Part shown: one piece after another, positions 35,779 through 44,311 of the stretch | Numbering within the stretch: the stretch's first letter is position 1 | Layout: each line of letters starts with the position of its first letter | NCBI GenBank assembly: GCA_947259585.1 | Contig: CAMYMV010000008.1 | Span: forward strand, 1 to 64,000 | Origin: an uncultured Gemmatimonadales bacterium | GTDB taxonomy: Bacteria > Gemmatimonadota > Gemmatimonadetes > Palauibacterales > Palauibacteraceae | Length of the DNA: 64,000 nt | Reading direction: 5' to 3' | Position numbers and translations under genes: made by a program | The notes under the pieces: generated by a model | What the model was told of the DNA's origin: nothing | What the model saw: the letters and a program-made list of their open reading frames with translations, nothing else | The model's database searches: none

Positions 35779-36711
35779 TTACCGCGCCCGAAGGTGACCT
35801 CGCAACAGCCTCCTGATGATGTCGCCTCGGGTGAGGAAGCCGACGAGCCGGCCTTCCTCGACGACCGGCAATCGCTCGATCTCCTTGCGGATCATCCTGT
35901 CGGCGACGGCTCCGACCGTCTCATCGGCGCGCGCGGAGAAGACGCTCCGCTGCATGACGTCGCGTACCGAGCGCGCCCCGGGGTCTTCCTTGCCGGCTCC
36001 GGGCTCTTCCTCCTCGGATCCGGCGCCCTCCTCTCCGCCGATCCGGGGAAGGAACATCTCCATGATGTCGGCGTCCGTCACCATGCCGATCACCTCCCCG
36101 TCGTCGCCGACGACCGGGATCGCCCGGAGCCTCCGCCGGATCAGAACCTCGGCCACCTCCGCCATCGGCGTGTCGGAACCGACGCTAACGAAGTTTCGTG
36201 TCATTACGTCGCGGACCAGAATCGCCGCTCCGAGGACCGGCTCGCGAAGAGCGTCCAGCTCCATCACCTCCGCGGCCGTGTCGGCGGAGTCGAGTCGCTC
36301 CTCAACCCGCCCTCTTCCGAGGGCTCGGGCCAGAGCCGCCATTGTCTGCAGATAACGGGGGCCGCCGCTCAGCGGCGCGATCAGCAGCACCAGGGTTCGA
36401 GCCTCCGGAGCCGTGGCCGGCGCGAAGGGGAGCGCTCCCTCGGCGACCCCCATCATCATGGCCAAGTCGTGCGCGGCCTCGGTTCGCATGTGTGCCATGA
36501 CGGCGTGGGAGCCGATCGGTATGAGATCGTGTTCGGCCAGCGTCTCCAGCTCCTGATCCAGCCGGTCCCGATCGGCGAGACCGTCCGCGACCGCGGTGGA
36601 GGCGAGTGCGTCGAGCGCCTGCATGAGCGTTTCCGCACGCAGCGGCAGAACGATCCGGCGTTCGCTCAGCAGATCGCCGAGCGTGCGTGCGTCCGATCCC
36701 TCTTTCGTCAC
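35779..36711 (-). CDS. PTS EIIA-like domain fused to two CBS domains
   Basis: A 310-residue soluble protein. Residues 1-160 match a type-2 PTS IIA fold ([14 protein letters not shown]... [16 protein letters not shown] with His69 at the usual phospho-His site, then [25 protein letters not shown]). Residues about 168-225 and 252-308 are two CBS domains ([46 protein letters not shown]), joined by an acidic Glu/Gly linker. CBS pairs usually sense adenine nucleotides. The IIA motif is degenerate, so phosphotransfer is not certain. It overlaps sucD by 4 bp, hinting at energy-state control of the TCA step. Confidence 0.82.
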   Translation of the reverse strand: MTKEGSDARTLGDLLSERRIVLPLRAETLMQALDALASTAVADGLADRDRLDQELETLAEHDLIPIGSHAVMAHMRTEAAHDLAMMMGVAEGALPFAPATAPEARTLVLLIAPLSGGPRYLQTMAALARALGRGRVEERLDSADTAAEVMELDALREPVLGAAILVRDVMTRNFVSVGSDTPMAEVAEVLIRRRLRAIPVVGDDGEVIGMVTDADIMEMFLPRIGGEEGAGSEEEEPGAGKEDPGARSVRDVMQRSVFSARADETVGAVADRMIRKEIERLPVVEEGRLVGFLTRGDIIRRLLRGHLRAR

Positions 36712-37577
36712 AGCGAAGCACGCAACGCGTCGACGATCTCGACGGGTCGCTCGGCCACCGCGATGCCGTTCTCCTGGAACGCCCGAACCTTCTCCGCTGC
36801 CGTACCCTCGGATCCGGAGATGATCGCGCCCGCGTGTCCCATCCGACGGCCCGGAGGGGCTGTCTGTCCTGCGATGAAGCCGACGACGGGCTTACTCATC
36901 TCCTCCTTGACGAGGCGGGCCGCCGTCTGCTCGTCCGTGCCGCCGATCTCGCCGATGATCACGACCGCGTCGGTGTCGCCGTCCGCTTCGAAGGCCCGGA
37001 GGCAGTCCACGAAGTCCGTTCCGATGATCGGATCCCCGCCGATCCCGATCGAGGTCGACTGTCCGATCCCGGCGCTCGTGAGCTGGAAGATGATCTCGTA
37101 GGTCAGGGTGCCGGACCGGCTGACGATGCCGATCCGTCCCGGCAGCACGATCTGCCCGGGAAGGATTCCCACCTTGCACACGCCTGGCACGATCAGCCCG
37201 GGGCAGTTGGGTCCGATCAGGCGGGCTCCACGCTCCTGAACGAATGGCATCACCCGCATCATCTCGGCGACCGGGATTCCCTCCGTGATGCACACGATCA
37301 GTCCGACCCCTGCGTCGGCGGCCTCCAGGATGGCATCTCCGGCGAACCGCGCCGGCACGTAGATGACCGAGGTGTTGGCTCCCCGCTCGACCACCGCCTC
37401 GGCCACCGTGTTGTACACGGGGACGCTTCCGTCGAACGTCAGGCCGCCCTTCCCCGGCGTCACGCCGGCCACGACGCGTGTGCCGTACTCGATCATCTGG
37501 CGAGTGTGGAAGGAGCCATCCCTGCCGGTGATGCCCTGCACGACCAGCCGCGTCTGTCCACCTATGAAAATCGCCAT
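36708..37577 (-). CDS. sucD: Succinyl-CoA ligase, alpha subunit
   Basis: A 289-residue subunit holding the CoA site ([20 protein letters not shown] and GVTPGKGG) and the phospho-His, H248 in [13 protein letters not shown]. With SucC it makes succinate and ATP/GTP from succinyl-CoA in the TCA cycle. It is 38 bp after sucC and overlaps the PTS-IIA/CBS gene. Confidence 0.98.
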   Translation of the reverse strand: MAIFIGGQTRLVVQGITGRDGSFHTRQMIEYGTRVVAGVTPGKGGLTFDGSVPVYNTVAEAVVERGANTSVIYVPARFAGDAILEAADAGVGLIVCITEGIPVAEMMRVMPFVQERGARLIGPNCPGLIVPGVCKVGILPGQIVLPGRIGIVSRSGTLTYEIIFQLTSAGIGQSTSIGIGGDPIIGTDFVDCLRAFEADGDTDAVVIIGEIGGTDEQTAARLVKEEMSKPVVGFIAGQTAPPGRRMGHAGAIISGSEGTAAEKVRAFQENGIAVAERPVEIVDALRASL

Positions 37578-37615
37578 GGGTCTCCCGTGTCGTCAGGCGT
37601 CAGCGCTTCGCTCGG

Positions 37616-38746
37616 TCAGGAAGCGACCTCTACGGCCCGCTGGACGGCCCGATCCATGTCCGTGTCTGCCTCGAATCCGGCCCCTTCCAGGATCCTCACC
37701 CCTTCCTTCTCGTTCGTGCCCGTGAGCCGGATCGTGATCGGCACGTCCAGGTCGAGTCGGCCCGTCGCTTCCACGATGCCGTTCGCCACGTCGTCGCAGC
37801 GGGTGATCCCGCCGAAGATATTGAAGAGGATTGAGCGGACACTCGGATCCTGCGTGATGATCTCCAGGGCCGCGACGACCTTCTCGGGGCTGGAGGACCC
37901 TCCGATGTCGAGGAAGTTCGCCGGGCTGCCGCCGTAGTACTTCACCAGATCCATCGTCGCCATCGCCAGGCCGGCCCCGTTCACGCAGCAGCCGACGTCC
38001 CCCTCCAGCTTGATGTAGCTGAGCCCCGCCTCCCTGGCTCGTTGTTCGGAGGGGGCTTCCGCTCCCTCGTCCCGCATCGCCTCGATCTCCGGCTGCCGGA
38101 AGAGCGAGCTGTCATCGATGTTCATCTTGGCGTCGATCGCCAGCACCTCGCCTTCGGGCGTGGAGACGAGAGGGTTTATCTCCGCGAGCGTCGCGTCGGC
38201 CCCGTCGTATGCGTTCCATAGTCCGGCCAGGGCGCGCACCGCCTGTTTAGCGAGCGCCGGGTCGGAGAAGAGCCTGTATGCGAGCCCGGTCGCCTCGTGC
38301 GGCATCAGGCCGTAGCGCGGATCGATCGCCTCCTTGAAGATCGCCTCGGGCTTGGTCGCGGCGACCTCTTCGATATCCACTCCCCCCTCCGGCGAGACCA
38401 TCATGACCGGCCGCTGTGACGCACGGTCCATCACGATCCCGACGTACGCCTCCGTCGCGATCTCCACGGCCGGAGCGACGAGGACCTTCTCGACGACGAG
38501 GCCCTTGATCTCCATTCCGAGGATCGCTTCGGCTGCCTCGCCGGCCTCCGCGGGATCGGATGCGAGCTTGACGCCGCCGGCCTTTCCGCGGCCGCCCGCA
38601 TGCACCTGCGCCTTGATCACCACCGTCCCACCGAACCGCGCGGCGGCATCTCTGGCCTGCTCGGCGGTTTCAGCGAGCACGGAATCCGGAACCGGAAGGC
38701 CATGGGATCGGAAGATCTCTCGCGCCTGATACTCGTGGATGTTCAT
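37616..38746 (-). CDS. sucC: Succinyl-CoA ligase, beta subunit
   Basis: A 376-residue ATP-grasp subunit (ADP/GDP-forming). N-terminal [39 protein letters not shown] and the C-terminal [16 protein letters not shown] are SucC signatures. It is about ten residues shorter than E. coli SucC. The gene follows the carbamate kinase by 12 bp, and both could be in one transcript with sucD. Confidence 0.97.
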   Translation of the reverse strand: MNIHEYQAREIFRSHGLPVPDSVLAETAEQARDAAARFGGTVVIKAQVHAGGRGKAGGVKLASDPAEAGEAAEAILGMEIKGLVVEKVLVAPAVEIATEAYVGIVMDRASQRPVMMVSPEGGVDIEEVAATKPEAIFKEAIDPRYGLMPHEATGLAYRLFSDPALAKQAVRALAGLWNAYDGADATLAEINPLVSTPEGEVLAIDAKMNIDDSSLFRQPEIEAMRDEGAEAPSEQRAREAGLSYIKLEGDVGCCVNGAGLAMATMDLVKYYGGSPANFLDIGGSSSPEKVVAALEIITQDPSVRSILFNIFGGITRCDDVANGIVEATGRLDLDVPITIRLTGTNEKEGVRILEGAGFEADTDMDRAVQRAVEVAS

Positions 38747-38758
38747 GGTCCTCTGTGG

Positions 38759-39754
38759 TTAGCGGTTCTTTGCCGTGGACGGAGGTTCGGAGATGATCGT
38801 CGTGCCGGTCGAACCATGCAGAGCGGCCGCTCCGCGACCCAGCTCCGCGATGACCGATCGCCGCCCTCCCCCTTCGACGAAGTGTATGGCCGCCTCGAGC
38901 TTGGGGCCCATGCTGCCCGCGCCGAGGTCCTGTTCCGCGAGGAGCGCCCAGCCCTCGGCCGGAGTGAGCCGCGGGATGAGCTCCTGTTCCGGCGAGCCGA
39001 AGGACCTGTACACACCCTCCACATTGGTCAGGATCAGAAGGAGAGTCGCGCCGATGTCGTTGCCCAGGATCGCGGCCGCCCGGTCCTTGTCTATGACCGA
39101 ATTCATCCCTTCGAGGCCCAGCAGCGGGTCCCGGTACACCGGGGTGCCCCCACCCCCGCAGGCAACCACGATGGTGCCCCTCTGGACAAGCTCGCGCACG
39201 GTGTCCGATTCGAGGATCTCCAGCGGCTCGGGACTCGGCACGATGCGGCGAAGCTCTCCCCGCCGGTCCGGCCGGAGGTCCACGCCCTCCGCGATGAGCT
39301 CCCTCCCGACCTCGGGATCCACTGTCCGGCCCACGAACTTCCGGGGCTCGTGTGTGGTCGGGTGCTCGGGATCCACGAGCACCTGGTTGATCACCGTGAC
39401 GACGCGCCGGTCGATCCCCTCCTGGGTCAACGCGTTCTGAAGAGACTGTTGGATCATGTAGCCGATCCAACCGGCCGTACCGGCCACGAGCACGCCGAGC
39501 GGAAGCTCATCGACGATCGATCGCGCTCGCTCGTTGCGAAGGAGCGCATCGCCCACCTGCGGGCCGTTCCCGTGGACGATGGCAATTCCCCAGCCGTGCC
39601 TCGCGAACTCCAGAATCGGAGCGAGGCTCTCGCGCGTATGCTGAAACTGGGTCCGTATCTCGGCCGGGCCGCCCGCCGGGGAGAGTGCGTTGCCGCCGAT
39701 CGCGATGACGACGCGCTCCTCGTTATGCCCCGTTACCTGGCTCGAGCTCGTCAC
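38759..39754 (-). CDS. arcC: Carbamate kinase
   Basis: A 331-residue amino-acid-kinase-fold enzyme that interconverts carbamoyl phosphate + ADP and carbamate + ATP. The start VVIAIGGNAL, HGNGPQVGDALLRNE, IVVACGGGGTPV, and NDIGATLLLILTNVEGVY are carbamate-kinase motifs. It probably starts with GTG at 39754. No arginine deiminase (arcA) or ornithine transcarbamoylase (arcB) is nearby, so it does not belong to a visible arginine-fermentation cluster. It sits between the phosphomannomutase gene (21 bp) and sucC (12 bp). Confidence 0.92.
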   Translation of the reverse strand: MTSSSQVTGHNEERVVIAIGGNALSPAGGPAEIRTQFQHTRESLAPILEFARHGWGIAIVHGNGPQVGDALLRNERARSIVDELPLGVLVAGTAGWIGYMIQQSLQNALTQEGIDRRVVTVINQVLVDPEHPTTHEPRKFVGRTVDPEVGRELIAEGVDLRPDRRGELRRIVPSPEPLEILESDTVRELVQRGTIVVACGGGGTPVYRDPLLGLEGMNSVIDKDRAAAILGNDIGATLLLILTNVEGVYRSFGSPEQELIPRLTPAEGWALLAEQDLGAGSMGPKLEAAIHFVEGGGRRSVIAELGRGAAALHGSTGTTIISEPPSTAKNR

Positions 39755-39775
39755 GATGGAGTCGCCGCGTGGGCG

Positions 39776-41137
39776 TCAGGCTTCCGGGAGGGACACACCC
39801 TCGGCTGCCAGGTACTCGCCGACCTGCGAGCGGATCTCGTCCAGCAGCTCGGGCGTGTCGGCCTCGATCCGGGCCACCACGACGGGTTGCGTGTTGCTGG
39901 CTCGGATCAGCGCCCAACCGCCGTCGAACAGAATCCGGGCTCCGTCGATGTCGATCACCTCGTGGGACCGCTTGTAGTGCTCTACCGCACGCTTCACGAG
40001 ATCGAACTTCAGTTCTTCCGGACAATCCAGGCGGAGCTCCGGCGTGGATGGATATGCGGGGATGTGAGCGACGATCTCGGAGAGCGGCCGGCCGTCACGA
40101 GCCACCAACTCGGCGAGGCGGGCCGCGTCATAAATGGCATCGTCAGTTCCGAAATACCTGTCAGCAAAACAGATATGGCCGCTCATCTCACCTGCAACAG
40201 GAGATCCGGATTGGCGCATCCTCTCCTTGATGAGCGAATGGCCCGTCTTCCACATGATCGGAACGCCACCGGCTCGCTCGATCATCTCCGGCAGGGCCTT
40301 CGAGCACTTGACGTCGAAGATGATCTCGGCTCCGGGGTGGTCCTTCAGAACGTCGAGAGCGAACAGGAGCAGGAGGTGGTCTCCCCGGACGATCACGCCC
40401 TTCTCCGTCACCGCGCCGATACGGTCGGCATCTCCGTCCAGGCCGACCCCGAAAGCGGCACCTGTGGAGACCACACGGGCGATGAGGTCCTTCACGTTCT
40501 CGTCGACCGTCGGGTCGGGGTGGTGATTCGGAAAGGTGCCGTCGGATTCGCAGTAGAGCGGATCCACCTCGGCACCGGCGGCGCGGAGAGCGCGCTCGGC
40601 GACGACGCTGCCGGCGCCGTTACCGCAGTCGAGAACGAAGCGGATTGACGGCTCCACGCGCGCTCGTCTCCCGATCTCCTCCACGTAGCGGTCCAGGACG
40701 TCGACCTCTCGGACCGACCCGGCGCCCGAGATGAGCTCATCGGCCTCGATGCGCGCTCGAAGCGCCTGAATGGCCTCTCCGTAGAGCGGACGGCCCTCGA
40801 CGGTCATCTTGATGCCGTTGTACTCCGGCGGGTTGTGGGAGCCCGTGATCTGGATTCCTCCGTCGGTCTCCAGCTCGTAAGTGGCGAAATAGAGGGCGGG
40901 AGTCGGCACCGTCTGTACGAACACGACGTCGACCCCGGAGGCGTTGAGCCCCTCGATCAGGGCGGAGGAGAGAACCGGAGAACTCGGCCGGTTGTCGTGA
41001 CCCACGGCCACCGTCTTGCCGGATCCGATCTCGCTGCCGTAGGCGCGCCCGACCGCGCGAGCCAGGTCCGGGTCCAACGTCTTGCCGACGATTCCCCGAA
41101 TGTCGTACTCGCGGAAGACCTGCCTGGGAACGTTCAT
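39776..41137 (-). CDS. Phosphomannomutase/phosphoglucomutase (AlgC/ManB type)
   Basis: A 453-residue alpha-D-phosphohexomutase. The start REYDIRGIVGK, the phospho-Ser100 in TGSHNPPEYNG, the metal loop GLDGDADRIGAV, the sugar motif GEMSGH and the phosphate site RASNTQP identify it. It supplies mannose-1-P and/or glucose-1-P, needed for GDP-mannose and polysaccharide precursors used by the DPM-like enzymes here. The ATG at 41137 overlaps the nuoN stop by 4 bp, an unusual partner. The frame is open a long way upstream, as antiparallel noise over nuoN. SNTEP is SNTQP here. Confidence 0.94.
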   Translation of the reverse strand: MNVPRQVFREYDIRGIVGKTLDPDLARAVGRAYGSEIGSGKTVAVGHDNRPSSPVLSSALIEGLNASGVDVVFVQTVPTPALYFATYELETDGGIQITGSHNPPEYNGIKMTVEGRPLYGEAIQALRARIEADELISGAGSVREVDVLDRYVEEIGRRARVEPSIRFVLDCGNGAGSVVAERALRAAGAEVDPLYCESDGTFPNHHPDPTVDENVKDLIARVVSTGAAFGVGLDGDADRIGAVTEKGVIVRGDHLLLLFALDVLKDHPGAEIIFDVKCSKALPEMIERAGGVPIMWKTGHSLIKERMRQSGSPVAGEMSGHICFADRYFGTDDAIYDAARLAELVARDGRPLSEIVAHIPAYPSTPELRLDCPEELKFDLVKRAVEHYKRSHEVIDIDGARILFDGGWALIRASNTQPVVVARIEADTPELLDEIRSQVGEYLAAEGVSLPEA

Positions 41138-42690
41138 GGGCCTACCGTGCTTGCCGCGCTCGTCCGCTCTCCCGGGATCGATCTGTCGGAGAGCTCCGCC
41201 GCGGAGGATTCGGCCGCCGGCGTCGACTCCAAGTCCGCGCCCGCTCGTTCGAAGGCGCGCAACGCCGGTCCCGGGAGAAGGCCGAGGGCGAGGATGCCGC
41301 CGGCGCAGATCGCCGTCGAGAAGCGGAACGCGAAGCCGCCCTTGGCCACAGTGCGCTCCGTTCCCTCTTCGAAGTACATCTTCCACACGACGCGCAGATA
41401 GTAGTAATAGGAGATCAGGCTGCTGAGGACGAGCGTCACGGCCAGCGCCACCTGGCCCGCATCGATCGAGGCTCGCAGCAGGTACAGCTTGCCGACGAAG
41501 CCTCCGGTCGGAGGGAACCCCGCCAGAGACAGAAGGAACAGCAGAAGGGCGAAGGCCAGCCCGGGGCGTCGCCATCCGAGGCCTCTGAAGTCGGCCAGCG
41601 TCATGCGCCGGTCTCCCTTCCCCGCCACGGCGTAGACGACGGCGAACGCACCCAGCGTCATGAGCGTGTAGGCGGCCAGATAGAAGAGCGCCGCCGCCCG
41701 TCCGAACGCCGTGCCGGCCGCCACCCCGACCAGCAGGTACCCCGCGTGCGCGACGGAGGAGTAGGCCAGCATCCGCTTGACGTTGTTTTGGACCAGCGCG
41801 ATGAGGTTCGGAACGATCATGGTGAGCATCGCCAGCCACCACACCACTCCGGTCCAGAACTCCGCGGCTGGCGCGAGCTGACCCGTGAACACCCTGAGGA
41901 GAGCAATGAACGCCGCCGCCTTGACACCGACGGCCATGTATCCGGTTACCGATGTCGGGGCGCCCTCGTACGCATCGGGCGTCCACATGTGAAACGGAAC
42001 CGCGGCGATCTTGTAGCCGAAGCCGATGAGCAGGAGCGTAACGCCCGAGAAGAAGAGAACGCTGCCCTCCTCGACACTCGAGGTGACGCGCTCCATCACG
42101 TCCGGGATGTTCGTGCTTCCGGTCGCCCCGTACAGCAGCGCGATGCCGTAGAGGATGAACGCGCTCGCGAACGCGCCGACGAGGAAGTACTTGAGGCCCG
42201 CCTCCGAAGAGCGGGGGTCGTTGCGGTTGAATCCGGTGAGGACGTAGACGGCGATCGACATCAGCTCCAGGCCCAGGAAGACCAGGACCAGGTCGCGGGC
42301 GCCGACGAGCACCAGCATGCCGACCGTCGCCAGAAGAACGAGCGCGTAGAACTCGCCGATGTGGAGGCCTTCCCGTCGGCCGTAGTCGAAGGCGAACAGG
42401 AGCGCGAGAAGGGTTCCTCCGAGCAAGACGAGACTTGCTGCCAGCCGAAAGCCGTCGACCGCGACGAGGCCGGATGAGGCTTCGACGGTGAGACCGACCC
42501 AGAGGCTGGCCGCTGCGGCCGCTACGACGCTCGCGACGGCGGCCCGCCCCGTCCACGCGCCGCTCGGCCCCGGTTCCCGGCCCCGGATGAAGACGTCCGT
42601 GAGCAGGACCACGAAAGCTCCGAGCGTGAGCACGGTCTCCGGCAGGAGCGCGATCAGGTATTGGCCCGGCGAGGAGTAGTCGAGGATCAC
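41134..42690 (-). CDS. nuoN: NADH-quinone oxidoreductase subunit N
   Basis: A 518-residue antiporter-like subunit of complex I with about 14 transmembrane helices. Typical motifs are LELMSIAVYVL, KYFLVGAFASAFILYGIALLYG, KIAAVPFHMWTPDAYEGAP, and VKRMLAYSSVAHAGYL. It contributes to proton pumping. It starts with GTG in a 4-bp overlap with nuoM. The C-terminal 40 residues are Ser/Ala/Thr-rich and extra. Confidence 0.97.
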   Translation of the reverse strand: MILDYSSPGQYLIALLPETVLTLGAFVVLLTDVFIRGREPGPSGAWTGRAAVASVVAAAAASLWVGLTVEASSGLVAVDGFRLAASLVLLGGTLLALLFAFDYGRREGLHIGEFYALVLLATVGMLVLVGARDLVLVFLGLELMSIAVYVLTGFNRNDPRSSEAGLKYFLVGAFASAFILYGIALLYGATGSTNIPDVMERVTSSVEEGSVLFFSGVTLLLIGFGYKIAAVPFHMWTPDAYEGAPTSVTGYMAVGVKAAAFIALLRVFTGQLAPAAEFWTGVVWWLAMLTMIVPNLIALVQNNVKRMLAYSSVAHAGYLLVGVAAGTAFGRAAALFYLAAYTLMTLGAFAVVYAVAGKGDRRMTLADFRGLGWRRPGLAFALLLFLLSLAGFPPTGGFVGKLYLLRASIDAGQVALAVTLVLSSLISYYYYLRVVWKMYFEEGTERTVAKGGFAFRFSTAICAGGILALGLLPGPALRAFERAGADLESTPAAESSAAELSDRSIPGERTSAASTVGP

Positions 42691-44309
42691 GGGCCGGCGC
42701 TCCCTTCGGCCGTAGCGGTCCCTTCCGACGGCGGTGTGGCGTCGAACCGCCCCGCCGGGTCGAGTTCAGCGATCAGGCGCGGGTCGGGCGACTCCGAGGC
42801 CTGCATCGGCTGGGCCCCGAGCTCTACCCGTTCAATGAGGGCGTCGACGGAGGCCGACATCCGGTCCAGGAACGGCTGCGGATAGACGCCGATGAGCAGG
42901 ATCAGGCCCAGCAGCGGCGCCACGATCCACCGCTCCCGCCTGTTCAGATCCTTCAGCTCCCGGTTCTCGTCCCGTGACAGCGGGTTGAGGATCACTCGCT
43001 GCACCATCGGAAGCATGTAGGCGGCGGCGAAGATGACGCCGGTCGTTGCCAGCATGGCGACGACCGGGAACCTCTGGAACGTCCCGATGAGGATGAGAAA
43101 CTCTCCCACGAAGCCGTTGGTGCCCGGGAGTCCGATCGAGCTCAACGCGACGACGGTGAGCGAAAAAGCGAAGAAGGGCATCACCTTCGCCAGTCCGCCG
43201 AAGTCGGCGATCATGCGGGTGTGCCGTCGCTCGTAGATCATCCCGATCAGAAGGAAGAGGGCGCCCGTCGAGATGCCGTGGTTCACCATCTGGAGAATCG
43301 CCCCCTCGAGGGACTGCCTCGTAAGGGCGAAGACGCCTACCATCACGAAGCCCAGGTGAGCCACCGACGTGTAGGCGATCAGCTTCTTCGCGTCCGGCTG
43401 CACCGCTGCCACCCAGGCCGCATAGATGATCCCGATCAGACCCAACAGCACGATCGTGCCGACGACCGTGGGGCTGGTCGCCGCGACGGGGAAGAGCGGC
43501 ATGGCGAACCTCAGGAAGCCGTACACGCCCATCTTCAGGAGGATGCCGGCCAGTACCACGGAGCCTGCCGTCGGCGCCTCGACGTGTGCGTCGGGCAGCC
43601 AGGTGTGTACGGGGAACAGGGGCACCTTGATGGCGAAGGCCAGGCCGAACGCCGAGAAGAGGAGGAGTTGAAGGCCCGGCGCGATGGAGGTCCGCAGGAG
43701 GTCCTCGTACCCGAAGGAGACGACCCCGAACTGCAGTTGGTGCTGGTAGACGAGAGCCACGATAGCCACCAGCATGAGTAGCGATCCGGTGGCCGTGAAG
43801 AGGAAGAACTTCACCGCGGAGTAGATGCGGCGCTCGCCTCCCCAGATCCCGATGATGAAGTACATCGGGATCAGCATGATCTCCCAGAACACGTAGAACA
43901 GGAACAGATCCAGGGCCACGAAGACGCCCAGCATGCCGGTCATCAACACGAGCATGCTGGCGTAGAAGGCCCGCTCCCTCTTCCTGATGTACGAGAACGA
44001 GCCGGCGACGGAGAGCGGCATGATCACCGTCGTGAGCAGGATCATGAGGAGCGATATGCCGTCGAGGCCGACCGCGTACCGGATCCCCCAGCGCTCGATC
44101 CATGGCAAGGACGCCGTGTTCTGGAACTCGGCCGTGCCGAGCTGGAAGGTCCAGAAGAGCGGCAGCGACAGGGCGAGGGCGAGCAGCGTGGCGAACAGAG
44201 CGGTCCAGCGGGCCCTGCTCTCCGGGCCGGCCAGGCATCCCAGTGCGCCGAGGAACGGAATCGCCAGAAGGAGCGTCAGGATCCAGTGGCTGCCGTAGAG
44301 GGATTCCAT
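42687..44309 (-). CDS. nuoM: NADH-quinone oxidoreductase subunit M
   Basis: A 540-residue antiporter-like subunit, about 14 helices. Key residues are present: the Glu in WEIMLIPMYFIIG and the Lys in FAIKVPLFPVHTWLPDAHVEAPT. KKLIAYTSVAHLGFV follows. The ATG at 44309 begins just before the first helix and lies 2 bp after nuoL, although the frame extends 57 codons further up. A soluble Pro/Glu-rich tail of about 50 residues is added at the end. Confidence 0.97.
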   Translation of the reverse strand: MESLYGSHWILTLLLAIPFLGALGCLAGPESRARWTALFATLLALALSLPLFWTFQLGTAEFQNTASLPWIERWGIRYAVGLDGISLLMILLTTVIMPLSVAGSFSYIRKRERAFYASMLVLMTGMLGVFVALDLFLFYVFWEIMLIPMYFIIGIWGGERRIYSAVKFFLFTATGSLLMLVAIVALVYQHQLQFGVVSFGYEDLLRTSIAPGLQLLLFSAFGLAFAIKVPLFPVHTWLPDAHVEAPTAGSVVLAGILLKMGVYGFLRFAMPLFPVAATSPTVVGTIVLLGLIGIIYAAWVAAVQPDAKKLIAYTSVAHLGFVMVGVFALTRQSLEGAILQMVNHGISTGALFLLIGMIYERRHTRMIADFGGLAKVMPFFAFSLTVVALSSIGLPGTNGFVGEFLILIGTFQRFPVVAMLATTGVIFAAAYMLPMVQRVILNPLSRDENRELKDLNRRERWIVAPLLGLILLIGVYPQPFLDRMSASVDALIERVELGAQPMQASESPDPRLIAELDPAGRFDATPPSEGTATAEGSAGP

Positions 44310-44311
44310 CG

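Noticed and set aside
41138..42556. 473-codon extension of the phosphohexomutase
   Set aside because: It is the shadow of nuoN; the enzyme starts at the 4-bp overlap with nuoN.
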